DNA from: Sclerodactyla briareus
Lineage: Eukaryota; Echinodermata; Holothuroidea; Dendrochirotida; Sclerodactylidae
NCBI GenBank assembly: GCA_026419785.1
Contig: JAODTK010003332.1
Span: 350,001-414,000, forward strand
Length of the DNA: 64,000 nucleotides
Direction of reading: 5' to 3'
A program made the position numbers and the translations under genes. Shown one piece after another: positions 1 through 12,090 of the stretch (its first letter is position 1; each line of letters starts with the position of its first letter). The notes beneath the pieces are model-generated. The model was not told the DNA's origin. It saw only the letters and a program-made list of their open reading frames with translations, and did no database searches.

Positions 1-1029
1 GAGGCAAACATCCATGGAACTGACTTAAGAAGATGGTGATGAGGTCGATTTATTATAGTGTAACGAGTAATAACTTTGAAAACGAATATAGGTGGATGAA
101 ATTTGGATAATAATGGTCATTAATTTCGTGTTCAAGAAGATCCATTCTTGGTATTCCGGAAGTATGGAGATGAAACATTCACTGTACAGCTGTAGGCAAA
201 GCTCTCGTCGAGCTATGGTGCCACTGCATAATGATCCATGGGTGATGTAATGAGGTCTCTATGATGCATGGCAGGTGGTTATTATGGACAGTGGAGACCA
301 TTGCCGATTCGGAAATACTTCTCATGTTATTATCGGCCTGGAAATGTTATGTTCATGCACAAGGAGTGTTATTTTGACAGGTGATCTTGGGTTTCAAAGC
401 TGAACTGTTCTTGTACGCTCCGTGCCAATGTATGCATGCTGTGGCTCCGATGAAGAATCTATATTAAGAAGCTATTGGATAATACTTTTAATGCTTGAAA
501 GTGCTAACTCCAGTGACCCGAAGAGTTGAAAAAAAAAAAACAGAACAAAATGTTTTTTACCTTCCAAGTCAACCCATGTTGGCGCTCCGCATAATAATTC
601 ACTGCACAGGAGATTGGATGAGGTCCGAACATGATTGTGTGACGCATTTACATGTACGCATGCCCAAAAGGCATGACCACCTGGAAAAGACCGAGAATAT
701 AAAAACCAGTAATAACGCTCGTTTTGTTACTTTTATTTTCTTTCAAACCTTCAGCACTTCTGAAACACTAAACAGACTCGCCCCGTTATTTGCGATATTT
801 AGATTTTAGATTTCCCTCATAATTTCATGATCCAATTTCCACCAATAAATTCCCATGAACATGCCCACAGAAGCTTACAACATATTTCACCTCTCCAAGA
901 ACATTCCCAACTTAGCCAACCTTTGCGTGAACCAGCCATGCAGGTTGATGACCACTCCGCCTTAAACCAGGAAACACGAAGCTACTATCGTCGACCACAA
1001 GATTATTATTCTACATAATATCACTCACG
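1..1029. other. Upstream flank of lectin gene 1, no exon recognised
   Basis: I see no conserved coding segment. Positions 413-451 resemble the dispersed GCGCCAA/GGCGCTCCG module described elsewhere in this annotation, so at least part is old transposon. A signal-peptide exon for the lectin gene would be expected upstream of 1030 but none could be identified. Open frames at 495-809 and 827-1018 have no recognisable similarity. Confidence 0.4.
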
Positions 1030-1252
1030 ACTGCCCAGATGGATGGCAAAGTACCATCAGAGCTTACCAGTTTGTCGAAGAGCCACTCAGCTGGGAATCT
1101 GCGAGTAAGTACTGCGTCGAGAACAGTCTCTACAACTATGGTCACCTAGCAACCGTCCACAGCCGAATGGAGAACGAGTTCCTTACCCATATTGTGCTGC
1201 GAGGAGTCGAGAGGCGGAAAGTGGATTGGATTGACCGAAAGAGAAGAGGAAG
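1030..1252 (+). CDS. C-type lectin-like gene 1, exon with N-terminal half of the CTLD
   Basis: Translates to a typical first half of a C-type lectin domain: the opening CPDGWQ, then FVEEPLSWESASKYC, then YGHLATVHSRMENEF, and finally WIGLTEREEEG just before the intron. CTLDs of this kind bind sugars or proteins outside the cell. The last motif is one base out of frame with the preceding part, so a single-base indel lies near 1220-1232. The donor at 1253 is GTAAAT and the intron is phase 1 (one base of a Gly codon precedes it). The expected AG acceptor is not clean: the sequence just before 1030 reads CACG where gene 2 has CACAG. The exon is highly similar to 20552-20772. A signal-peptide exon was not found. 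Sequence motifs are seen directly; ligand is unknown. Confidence 0.82.
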
Positions 1253-4085
1253 GTAAATAATCTAATCAGCTGAAGGACTCGATGAGATATCGTATTATTC
1301 ATGCTGTTCAACCTATATTCAGAGTTAGTAATTGGCGGTGATTGGCATAGTAACATATTTAACTATGGGGTATCGTCAACCCTTCCAATTTGAGAACCTG
1401 TCCTAAACCTCGCCAAGCTAAATTCGTGGCCTAAGCTGGTAGCCTAACTCTGAAAATCGGCAATTTTTTTCATTCTCTGTGACTGTTCCATCGTTCTTTA
1501 TTGGTCAAATCTCAATTTTGTAGCAGAATTAAGTATCTTCTCGTACCTGTTATAAACTTCGTAAAGAGGACGTAGTCTGAACTTAGTGGCAGGTCTGACC
1601 CAGTTCCGAATGCGCAAATTGAGGTGGGTTCAAATAAAATGACTTAATGTTGTTGTTCTGTCCACAGTTTTCTGAATTTTTACTGGATACGACCCGTTCA
1701 GGTAACATTTTGAAGAGCGCGAAAGGCTTGATTCCAAGGTTGTTTATTCTTGGATCTGAGTTAATAAAAAGAAATATCGCAGTGAGAGGGCTAGGTGCGC
1801 ATTGATGAGGGACCATCTACTCTATGGGAGTGTTTAGGGGTCATCATTGGCCAGCACTCGAAGAGATGTCTGTTCGTGTATGCGCGAGTGTTGCACATGT
1901 CTCCACAATATTAAGATTAAGATTTTAGTCTACCACCATATATTTGAATTCAGGTGAAAATATTCATAAAAAGGGGAACGAAATTGTTCTCGCATTGCGA
2001 CGCATGTTTCACTTTCTGAAACAAAACTGACGTCACAGAAAATGTGTGTCTTTTGCAGTTTGTATTGTCTGTGGGTATTTCCTAAATATTCGGAGGAGAA
2101 TGGAATTGCCCAATTGTTCGATTTTGTCACGAGTTAAGATCGTCTTAACTTTGAAGTGATTGAAAAAATCATTGTCATTTGATTTTTGTCATGTTTCACA
2201 AATTTCTGAATATGTGGCATCTGGATGGACTGCTGGGTTTCCAAATTTTTCTCTCTTTTTCGTGGACACGGAGGGGAGGAAATTGGATCTATTTGCTAAC
2301 CCCTTTAAACTATGGGATTCTAGTTACAAAACCTTGATTCAACAAAAAGCACTATTTCTCAAATATTTGGAGAATGAAATAGCAGAGTTATTTTGGATTC
2401 ACAACAAAGGGGACCCGTAAACAAATTTTCTCTTGAGTTCGAGTAGAAAGATTTTTGCTAGAATTTTGTGCGAAACGATAATTGCCAATACAATGGCCGT
2501 GCAATTGCCCTCTTATCGTGATATGAGTAATATGCCCTAATATAGTAAGATGAGTGCAATGCATGTGGCACCGCATTAAAAATTGTGACATGGCATCAGA
2601 GTAAATACCTTCCCTTCGGCTCGGGGGAAGAGCCAAAGCAAACAATTGGAATGAAAACAGGTTGTTAAACAGGTAACCATCCAGGCGATTTGACTGACGC
2701 ATATAAGGTGATCCAACACACAATGGTCAACATGAAACATGTTGTATGTTGAGAATAATATAGTTGCAGCAAAGTGATGAAACGTGTCCTCTTAATCCTA
2801 CGCAACAAGTGAGCGCGTCGTTGGCGCAATCGCCACATGTGCGTGCGAGTAACTAGCACGTAACACTTCAGTGACAATCTGCTACAGTGAAGCCGGGACA
2901 GAAATAGTGCTAGTGAAACGGCATTTAGATCCGCTAGCAAAACCAATCTTTCGACCGATCGCAAAAGTTCAAAATGGAGTTCGCAATCACCGTATCCGGT
3001 TCGCATCTCCTGAATTTTCATTCCTCATTTTCCTCATTTCGATTGGATTGTTGTTATATCCTACGTACCATTCATTGATGGCGAAGTTATCAAGAAGGGG
3101 GGGTTGTATTCGCCCGCGAAGGCATGATTTATCCACAGGGCATAATGACACGAACTGTGATCAATTCAAGTAATGCGGCGCAGCCTCAGAGGTTCTGGGT
3201 CTAGTCAACAATTGAACTAACCCTCGAGATGTGCATCATAATGTGGATAAATCGCCATCAATCGTTGATCAACCCTGCTTCATTCTACAACGTAATTGCA
3301 TTCAGAATGAAAAACAAAAATCCAAGATAGATTGTTATACATTTTTGCTAATATAGTTACCCCCCTCACAATAGTAAAAAAGCCTTTACATGTCACGAAA
3401 GTGAAAAGTGGGGAAACTCTCACACGTATTTTGTGAAGATTCTCCGGTATTTGAAAGCGTACGCAAAGCACGGGCGTACCGAACAGCCGCTTAGTATTTT
3501 TGATTCAAGAAATGATTCCAACCTCGTCCACGCAGAAATATTGAAACTAAAGAGTTACGTACAAGAAGATTGAAATACGAATCGGTCTTTTGATTGACAG
3601 ATGTTAGTGTTCTTATTTTTTGTAATGAGTGGACCTACATATGTGCGTCCTTCTAAAACATGTAACTAAACGTTTGATTCTATAATCATTCCAGCAATAC
3701 CAATTTTCAAAATAATCATATTCCCAATTTCCACTATGCTTAGCTTTCAACGGACTTTACCTCTTTATGCTTATGAAACATTGTCTTTTCCGTATAATTT
3801 CTAATTATTGAAACTGCAAGTAAGGAACAAAATATAGGACCCAAGAACTACTCAATGAAGTTGTTCAATCTGGGCTTTATTCTTACGAATGATTAATTCG
3901 CGACCACACTGCACCACCTTATTAGCATATACCTTATTGGAATTGCATATAGTCTATTGGCCTATCAGTTATGAGGTTTCTGAACACTGGTGTTAGTGTG
4001 GATAGGCATGCACTAGTGATACCTCGCCCTTCTCTCGTAGACAAACCAGCAACATTTTACAATTGCAATGCTTCCTCTACGATAG
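1253..4085 (+). other. Intron of lectin gene 1
   Basis: Between the donor GTAAAT and the acceptor TAG at 4083-4085. The first about 100 bases are similar to the start of the gene 2 intron from 20773, with recognisable shared stretches around ATTCAGAGTT, showing the duplication reached into the intron. No further exon or clear transposon end was recognised in the remaining 2.7 kb. Confidence 0.6.
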
Positions 4086-4346
4086 GTGTCTACACCTGGC
4101 ACGCACACAACAGAGAGCCTGATCTCTCCGAGGAAGCATTCTGGAAAACTGGCGAACCGAACAACGGCGGAGGCAGACATGAGGAAGATTGCGTGGAGAT
4201 CAATCGCGGTGGACTCGGCCTGGAACGAATGACAATGCAAGAAACACCATACCATTCACTGCGAGGTTGAACTATTCACTCTCCTCAAAGGAGGCAGGGG
4301 TAATAAGGCGGGGCTACCTAAGGCCGATCCAAGATTCGAACCATAA
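4086..4346 (+). CDS. C-type lectin-like gene 1, terminal exon with C-terminal half of the CTLD
   Basis: Begins GT GTC TAC after a TAG acceptor, completing the Gly codon split by the intron, and reads VYTWHAHNREPDLSEEAFW, then KTGEPNNGGGRHEEDCVEI. EPN is the motif that in known CTLDs coordinates calcium and favours mannose-type sugars. The frame then shifts by one near 4210-4230. The shifted frame holds a WN(E/D) motif in the position of the usual WND calcium site, then QCKKHHTIHCEVEL with the closing cysteines, and ends at TAA 4344-4346 after a short non-domain tail. One extra in-frame stop next to the WN motif also points to a small indel. It pairs with the exon at 1030-1252. Confidence 0.8.
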
Positions 4347-4620
4347 ACGGACCAACCATGGCAACAGTGGCTCAAAGCGACTCGATCTTGGATCAACCTT
4401 ATTTGTTGGGGTCAATGGGTAAAATGCTCGATTAAACGTAAATTAGATGTACTGGTTAGTAATTATGTAGTTTGTTTCGAGACAGTCTCCCCCCCCCCTC
4501 TCTCCTCTCCTCTCTCCTCTCTCCCACTCTCTCTCCTCTCTCCCCCCCCCCCCCTCCCTCTCTCCCCCTCCCCCCTCTCGCTTCCTCCCTCTCCTAAAAA
4601 CGCGACCAATATAGTCCTGA
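4347..4620 (+). other. 3' region of lectin gene 1, shared with gene 2, ending in a CT-rich tract
   Basis: Positions 4347-4486 are similar to 30199-30340 downstream of lectin gene 2, for example around GTTGGGG and GTAGTTTGTTTC. This part is probably 3' UTR and flank copied with the gene. Both copies then run into pyrimidine-rich DNA (4487-4595 here). No poly(A) signal could be assigned with confidence. Confidence 0.6.
4487..4595. repeat. CT-rich low-complexity tract
   Basis: About 110 bases almost entirely of C and T, with C runs of up to about 11 and CTCT stretches. A matching but shorter tract lies at the same place after lectin gene 2 (30351-30405), so the tract predates the duplication. 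Confidence 0.9.
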
Positions 4621-6544
4621 AAGTGATATACATTTGTCTTAGTGTTGATTGAAACTTCCCCATATGGCAATTAACCCTATAAATCACGGTAGCTTACGAA
4701 AAAAGACGCATCGCTGACTGTCATAAATGATGCTAATGAGTTTTAAATTAATAATAAATGACCAACCGCTCTCTGTATTTGTTTTGTCTCTATTCGATAT
4801 GACATCAGATGAAGATTAAGATTGGTATCACCCCTCAATATTCGATTCCTTGTGCATGTATGCATATGGGAGTGCGTGTGTAATATACTTATGACCCCCC
4901 CCCCCCCTCAACACAGCACCAACACGTTGAACACCCAACAACAGTGACAATACATCATTGATTGGATCCGTGTCTATCCGATTGTCCGACCAGACAGCGA
5001 TATGGGCACTCTCATTGACAACTTTTGTCCAACCAATGACAAAGTTAGGGTCATTAAACAAGATATTATCAACTCGAACCAAGCCGACGTTTTTGTGTTG
5101 TTGTGTAAATACACTGTGAAGCTCGGATTCCATAGGTCCGACGTGGAATGCGGCCTGATATTAAAACGCGCAATGGCGCGAGTACAAACATAAAGAACGT
5201 CTGGATAAGCTACAATTCGTTTGCAGATTAGGAGACAGTTTTTCGCAGTGTCTAAGGTAAGCTAACATTTTTTTACTGGCACCGAGTCGCCACAATTACT
5301 TTCAGCACCATGGGCATTGATACCGCCTGACAAAGAGTTCTTCTATACACACTCCCCATAAAACATTGACGTCCTGGGGTGCTGATATAAGATCCAGGCC
5401 CTCCTTCATAACCATACAGTAATTCCCTGAGGAATATGCTCTTTCTCTTGGCTGCGATCACTTCCATTACTTACTTTCGTACACCGCATCCGCATTTATG
5501 GGGTCAGCACGAAATCCCACAAACGCGAAAATTATCAAACTATATAACAAACTGGACTCTGCTGACGTCTGGAGCGACGTTACTGCTAGGTGGGGTCCCG
5601 TAGCGCAATTAAAAGTTGTGTAAAATGGTAGCCTCATGTAAGAAAGGCGCAAATCTGCGGTAAACGTACCGGGTCTGACGGAGCAAAATTGAAATTAGCT
5701 CTGGAACCATCGTTATATATCGGAACGGGCACAAAGCGTGGCCGAACGTTACCGTAAAGGACGTTTTGTGAGCAATCAACATTTTCGAGATCCAGCATTT
5801 ATCGGGCGTCGTTTTCCCATAGGTGGCTGCAGTTACGATGGGCTCTTATACCTGGTCTCCACTGCACTTTCCGTTATAATGCAGTGGACTTGTAATTTCT
5901 ATGGTTTATATGTTTCGGGATTTTGCAACGAGTCTTCGTCCGTTTGTCAATCCCTGACTCTCTAGTCGTCCTTTCAGAGGGAAGACGTAAAATGGCGGTC
6001 TGGGAGCAGATGGAATTGTTACAAACCCGACTCGCTCTGAGCACGAGTTAAAGAGATTGTTAATCCACGATCGAATACACCCCGTGATTCCATGATGAGT
6101 CCTAATTGCATCGATTTCTGAACCGTAAGAAATCAACTCTACTATACGTCTACTTTCGAAACCTCCTGAAATTTGTTCAACGACGTGTGAAGCTTTTGTT
6201 CCACATCAAACAAGGTGTTAAGAAGTTATTGTGCTCACGACTTGTTTCTGGTGGAAGCTACGTACACACTCATACCGTAGAATGTCCCGAATACAACGTG
6301 TCGCGGGGATATAATCAGATACCTTCCTGGGTTGCATATTATGGATAGGAGTGAACCCTGAAAATGTAGAGTTTAGAACCAATCCATTCAAGGTCATGAG
6401 AAAAAATCCTCGAAAAGTTTAGTCGGCCCACGATATCGAAGCGCTAGCATGCATTGATGTAGGCCCTATTGTAGGTTGCATACCCGGCCATATACAGAAC
6501 AAAACGTCGCTAACGTTTAAAACTGGACAACTGCAGGAAAGGGC
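4621..6544. other. Unassigned region
   Basis: No conserved coding motif and no clear repeat ends were recognised. The only notable feature is a C run at about 4894-4907. A short motif GGACAACTGCAGG at about 6526-6538, preceded by TTTAAAA, matches the 5' end of the TTAA-type MITE family found at 39655, so a truncated copy may sit at the end of this interval. Confidence 0.4.
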
Positions 6545-6950
6545 AAAAGGAAAGTTGGGGGCTCACGCTTTGAAAAGCGCCTCTCTGCGGGGGCTTATGA
6601 TCCAGACTACACCCCTCGGGCCGGATCCACCTGCCTTTAATGTCCAGACCGGGCCAGTGCTGCCTGGACAGGCAGTTTTCCCTCCCCCAGTGCGAACACC
6701 AGTACTCATTTACAGCTGAGTGGGCCGGGACGCAACCAGGCAGCCAGACTTAACTGGCGCGATGACGGTAGTTTAGAGTTCGCGCCCAACGCACAGTCCC
6801 GATCTACCTCGGTCTACCTGGCACCGTATTTTATTCTTTCCTTCTTCTTCCGGCCTAGAGAAGAAACCAACATGCCTTCACTGGGATTCGAACACCCACA
6901 ACCGTTTGGGTTTCAAGCATTATCATCACCAGACCCCTAGACCCCGTTGT
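6545..6950 (-). mobile_element. tRNA-derived SINE
   Basis: On the minus strand the right end carries a tRNA-like head. A box B-type motif GTTCGAATCCCAGTG lies at about 6873-6890, with a degenerate A-box region about 40 bases upstream of it. About 320 bases of non-tRNA body follow toward 6545. SINEs of this build are transcribed by RNA polymerase III and moved by LINE machinery. No poly(A) tail or flanking duplication could be resolved. It abuts a TTAA-type MITE on its right. Confidence 0.6.
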
Positions 6951-6956
6951 CTCGGG

Positions 6957-7483
6957 TTGGACTGTAGCTTTGCATATAACAGAAGGTTATATCGTGGATA
7001 ATGAAAAAAACGTATCTTAGTTTCCCGACCCCATTTCACTAAATTTGTTATGTGGAGATATGCCTTTGACCCCATGCGTATAACGTATACGTACAACCCG
7101 AGTTATGTTTATGATTTCATTGTTTTCATTGTTCAATAAGTCACCTTCAGCAGAATTTCTGTTGTCTTTCTCTCCTGGAAGTAAACCATCACCACCTACC
7201 AACACACTACAGCAATCTCCTCCCATAGACTAAATGCTTTTTCGAAGTGAAATAATGTTGGGAATTTCAATAGAAAACAAAGATTGTTCGCAGGGTTGTG
7301 CAAGTATGACATCATTATTATTGCATGATGATCTTTATCTTGCGCAATACACACGTGCACAAATGTTTAAGGGATGTGCCTCTGTAACGAAAGTCGTATG
7401 AACTCGCGGTTTGGACTGACGCATTCAGTTTTTCCCCAGCTAGTACAATTAGCCTCTTCATGAATCATCATGCATTTGTTTCT
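6957..7483 (-). mobile_element. Non-autonomous TTAA-type DNA transposon (MITE), copy 1
   Basis: About 527 bases that match, in reverse, the element at 39655-40185 along nearly its whole length, for example the segment around TCGAAGTGAAATAATGTT and the segment around TGCGCAATACAC. A TTAA lies just outside its right end (7484-7487). The left end is eroded. No transposase is encoded; the open frame on the minus strand at 7017-7226 is element sequence, not a gene. Confidence 0.75.
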
Positions 7484-7487
7484 TTAA

Positions 7488-8254
7488 TAATCTCATATGT
7501 AGTAATGATAATAGTAGTAATAGTAGAAACCGCAAAAAGATGGGCCATTTACCGAGGTACTCTCAAAATGGTCGCAACACTAACAGTGCAACTGCAAAAT
7601 CGCCTGACCGAGCTGCCTGCCTTCACATTATGTTTTGACCAAGGAAATCCATTATCGTCTGTAAACACGTCTGGAGCCTTTGATAGTCAGGATTTGGGTA
7701 GTGGGGTTGCAGATTAGAGAACGAACCCCCTTTTTTCCGGCGGAGGTCGGGTGATTCAATTCATGTCATTGTCAATTCATGTTAATGTCATTTGAAGGGG
7801 CAAATCATCTCTGATTTAGCATGCTGTCCAAGACCGACGGCGACGTTTGCATGACGTCCACGACTTAACTCTTCCTCGTGCAATTCTTAAGGGTTACGAC
7901 ATAGAAAGAATGTGAAATCCGCGAAACCAGTCAATTGTTTCTTTCCTACAGATAGGGTTGGAATTACCATGGAACTCGTCCAGTGTCAGTATCTGACTAT
8001 TGGTACCTACAGATATTTCTGGAATTTTCTGTCAATGGTCATTAAACGGAATAATTACTATCTGTGAGAAAATACTGCGAACCAACTCTGCAACATGCTT
8101 CTTTTTTTTTCGACAGTTCGGTTGGATTAGTCGCCTACGAGAGAGTTCTCCTGAGGCGGCGTAAGGAAGCTATTATGTAAAATTAAACTGCTAAAATATG
8201 GCATCATGACTCTCCCAACGATTAGGTAGGATCGATAGGATACCATTAGGACCT
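7488..8254. other. Unassigned region
   Basis: No recognised exon, RNA or repeat boundary. Confidence 0.4.
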
Positions 8255-8495
8255 AATCCTAATTTGACTAATTACTTTTCCTGCAAACCTTCCCCGAGTG
8301 AAAAAGGCAGACCTACAATTAGTAGTTGTATGCAAACGTCCTGATCAGTGCCACTCCCCAAAAAGAATTGTTGCTCCCAGCCCCGCCCCACACCCTCCTC
8401 CTTGAGAGTGGCCCTCCAATTGGAATGTGGTATTTTGCCATCAGATAAGTCTAGAAAACTTCCTAGAAGGCCAATAGGAGGACCACCCCAGAGAT
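8255..8495. repeat. Dispersed repeat, copy A
   Basis: Closely related to 11830-12090 in the same orientation. Shared stretches include CCTGCAAA, GATCAGTGCC, GTTGCTCCC / GTGCTCCC and CTAGAAGGCCAA. The other copy has long C runs where this one has none or short ones. The open frames on both strands here are repeat sequence. The family is not recognised. Confidence 0.7.
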
Positions 8496-9100
8496 CTATG
8501 ATGCGTTCTTCCCTTTCGACTGGTTGTGTGACGCAGTCGAATCCCCTGGAATTCTTGTTCGCTCTATCTGGTATATACGGTAGATACCAGTTCAAAACGC
8601 CCAATAGGGCAAAGGTTGCTAACGGGGTATATAAGGTAATAGTCGAAACCTGCAAGCATCCATTGAATTTTTCTTCTCCAACAGTTTGAATGATGGATTC
8701 CATGAATGTGCCCAGTCAATATGACTAATTGCACCTATGTGCAAGGTCCACTGATCAAGGGTCCTTATGGAGCATATGAAGTATTAAAATGGAAACATAG
8801 GCTGCAAAACTGACAAATGCTTCTTTATCTACAATTAGGTTGAATTGCTTGTCACTACTCGGGTCAGTATTACTTTGGATTTTTGTCTCGCCTGCACTTT
8901 GTTCAGGAGACTATTGGGTCACTTTGTTGTGTGTGTGTCTGTCCTGTCTGGCTGTTCCGTCGTCTGTTCTGTCTTTCTGTCCGTTCCATCTTCTGTCCGG
9001 TATGTGCAGTTCGATTCTCCTGAACCGTGGGAACCCATCATGCTGGGACCCTTTTTGTGGAGGTGCGCGGGAAAGAGTTTGCCGATGGCATCCACTTTTC
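8496..9100. other. Unassigned region
   Basis: A frame from 8840 begins with a hydrophobic stretch that resembles a signal peptide, but it opens on TTG, not ATG. It then runs into TGTGTGTC-rich simple sequence. I do not call it a gene. Confidence 0.4.
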
Positions 9101-9620
9101 GTTCCCGTAAGAGCATACTCATTTGCATAAATTTTGCATATTTAATGAAAATTGGCCCGGAAGCTTGTGTACAAGATATTCTCTGATCGGTAGATGCATT
9201 GGTGATGCCGTTCGGAGTATATAAAAACAGTATAAGAAGTAACACGAACTGATTAGATCCTGGCATGATATATGCCTAATTAATCTAATTAGTCTAATTT
9301 GCATAATTTCTGCGATATTTTTAAAGTTTGTTTGGATTTGACGAAACTCTGGATGAGGGTTTATCTATCGTTCCCATTAAATTTACAGTAGAGACGAGGT
9401 CCCCCAAAGGCATTTAATGTTACTACTTCATGTCGCATGTACGCTAGTCTAATTTGCATAAATTTATGCATATTTTAAAGTTTATGGTTGAATCCTCATG
9501 AACTTGGTGGAGATGGTTACACCTTTGATCCTGATAAATTTACACAGTGTAAAGTCACTTAAGGTTATTTAATGTGGAATATGTTTTTCAATAAATTTAA
9601 CGCAATTTTTCGAATTTTTT
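9101..9620. repeat. Degenerate AT-rich tandem repeat
   Basis: The core TTTGCATAA followed by TTTGCATATT or a variant, then TTAAAGTTT-like sequence, recurs at about 9122, 9298 and 9452, giving a period of roughly 155-175 bases. The units have diverged strongly. A lone related core occurs at about 15179. It could be a satellite remnant or the inside of a transposon. Confidence 0.55.
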
Positions 9621-10688
9621 GTTACATGGGCAGTAACAATTGGAATGAGTGGCAGTAGGGTGCTCGTAGAGATTTGTCATGGTAATTTTTGGGTTCAGTG
9701 GATCAAAACAACATCTAAAACGAGTCAAAATGTCAAGGTCAGTCTTAGGAAATGTGGCTTTATTTTAGTTACAGTGCGAAGAAATGGATATGTTATAGAT
9801 CTCTGTCTGCTACGTAGACAAAACCAATTCCTTGCCTTCGATCTGAACTTGTCTTCAATTACAAGGGGTCAGAGGTTATTTTTAATACCTTTTGGTCGAT
9901 ATCATAGGTGTTTGTACCTGATTACATAATGCTTTTGGGGCTTGGTGCATCACATTGTGGCAAGCATTTTTCATAAAAACCGTCCCATGGCATCAAAGGT
10001 TTATTCAAGGTCAACAACTGCGGAATAAATAACCTTTCTCAATAACTTCTAGTGACTGTCTGCGATATGGCTGAAATTTTGTACATGCTGCATATTACAG
10101 GGTAACATTTTTTCATAGACAGCCGTGATGTCATCAAGGTCATTCAGGTCACTTATGGACGCAAAACTGTCAATAATAACATGCTGAATCAGTATTATAT
10201 GGCGCTTCAATAACAAAATGTTGCACGAACTACTCTATTTAGTGTTTTACTCATTTCAACCCCTCATTTAGGTTTATTTCCATTCGTTCTTATCGAGTAT
10301 CCTCTCTGTAACAGAAATAGATTTCATCGATTGTCAAAACCTCCCGTTTTACCTTGCGGTCCATTCCTGCTTGTTTACTGATATTATCCATCCTCTACCT
10401 GACGCCATGGGATCCCCAGAGAGATTGTTTATTGGCTTCCTCAAATCCCTTCCCTGCTCTGTGAATCTGTGAACAATGAGTGCTGACCCATAAAAAGTTT
10501 GGATTGGTGCTGGGGTTCATTATTAACTTGAGAAAGGCCTTAAAGCAGTATGGTTAAGATTAGGCCTACATATTTTGATTTTTCAGTAAGGGTTAAGGAG
10601 GGATGGGGGATGAAATAGACTGTGTAGTTATATGAGAGCCATATTGTGCTTTTGGGGTTGTACATAGAGTCATACTTCAACTTCTAAT
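9621..10688. other. Unassigned region
   Basis: No conserved coding motif recognised. The open frame at 9645-9929 has no family signature. Confidence 0.35.
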
Positions 10689-10713
10689 AAAAAAAAAAAA
10701 AAAAAAAAAAAAA
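10689..10713 (+). repeat. Poly(A) tract of about 25 bases
   Basis: An uninterrupted A run preceded by CTTCT and then AATAAA-like sequence. This could be the tail of a retroposed copy that lies to its left, but no parent gene or flanking duplication was recognised. Confidence 0.8.
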
Positions 10714-11829
10714 CAGGATACACAGACTATGAATGACGTTGCTTTATTGTTACTGTATTCTTGATGTCTAGAACTGTAGTATTGTCAGTTGTTTTGGAAA
10801 TAATGAATATGGATATCACAACTATCCAAATTAAGTGCAACCACCAAATATGAAAATAAAAAATAAAACAGCCTTGCCCAATCACCTCCCCCCCCCCCCC
10901 CCTCCAAGGCAATGATTAGGCCCAGGTACAAGCAGTAAACCATTAATTTTGTGTTAATGCAAGGTATTGTGGAACCTATTACTACAATCTTACAACTGAG
11001 AAAATACATCTGGTGGTATGGACCGTATGGCTTACCTTTACTCTCCGCATTCTTAACATAGACTGGCAGTCACTAGAGGTCCTTCAATTGTGTCCTATTT
11101 TGCATAGTTTTTAATCAAAATTGTCCGAGTTTGTTCGATTTTTATGAAGCCTTCATGGTCTTGTCCGCCTCACCGCCTGGAGTCCCCCTAAATTTTAGGC
11201 ATCAACTCCATTCACTGTGGGTTATTCAATCGTTATAATTTAACATCATTCATGCAAACATCCAATTTTGTTGGAAATTCCCATGAAACGTATTAACTGT
11301 GGTCCACATTGGTTCCTGGGCAAATAGGTCTATGGAAATCGAGACTGTGTCTTCATTTGCATCACTTTAGGACATTTTAGTCACATTTCAAAACAAAACG
11401 TAGTACTCCTCTGGTAGACATAGTCAAGAATCAGTCCTTATGGTATTGGAAATTGGTCACTGAGTAGCAGGCTGTTTCTGTTAGATTCTAATACCAAAAG
11501 CAACATATGGAATGACTCATAATTATTTGCATGGTGACGTATGGAAGAACCACTGATCGCGCAACCAGGCGAGACACTGGGGGCGATCGCCTTGTAGTGA
11601 TAGTTATCAATTATCAATGGCGAGGCTTTCAGAATTAATTGGTTTATAGTTAGCGGGGCACGATGAGGTCTCCATAGGTTTGATTGGTCGCGTGACGATC
11701 AGTGTATCCTTGGACCAGAATACATACACAGGGTTCACCAGTGTCAGGTCGAGGTTATTCGGGATCATTAATCTAGTGGTTAGATCATCTATTGGTTCGT
11801 GCGATTCGCTTAATTCGCACAGGTAGACC
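10714..11829. other. Unassigned region
   Basis: Contains a C run of about 15 bases near 10888-10902. No gene or transposon boundary recognised. Confidence 0.4.
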
Positions 11830-12090
11830 TATCCTAATCTGACTTTACTTTAATTATTTTGAGATACTTTTCCCTGCAAATCTTTTTCGGACAAAAATGG
11901 CTGACCTACAAAAATTAGTTGGTCTCCGTTCGCGGTCGGATCAGTGCCCCTCCTCAAAGTTGTGCTCCCCCCCCCAGTTGTTCCCCCCCCCCCCCCTCCT
12001 TTCGGGCGAGGGCCCTCTAATTGGAAAATTGTGGGATTGCATCAGATAATTCGAAACTTTCTAGAAGGCCAACAGGACACCCACTCCCTT
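11830..12090. repeat. Dispersed repeat, copy B
   Basis: Second copy of the sequence at 8255-8495, same orientation, about 3.6 kb downstream. It differs by expanded C runs at about 11968-11976 and 11984-11997. No terminal repeats are evident. Confidence 0.7.

Noticed and set aside
8272..8703. 143-residue minus-strand frame
   Set aside because: Lies in a dispersed repeat whose other copy at 11830 has no matching frame.
8840..9130. Signal-peptide-like frame on the + strand
   Set aside because: It starts at TTG, runs into TGTGTGTC simple sequence and shows no domain or splice context.
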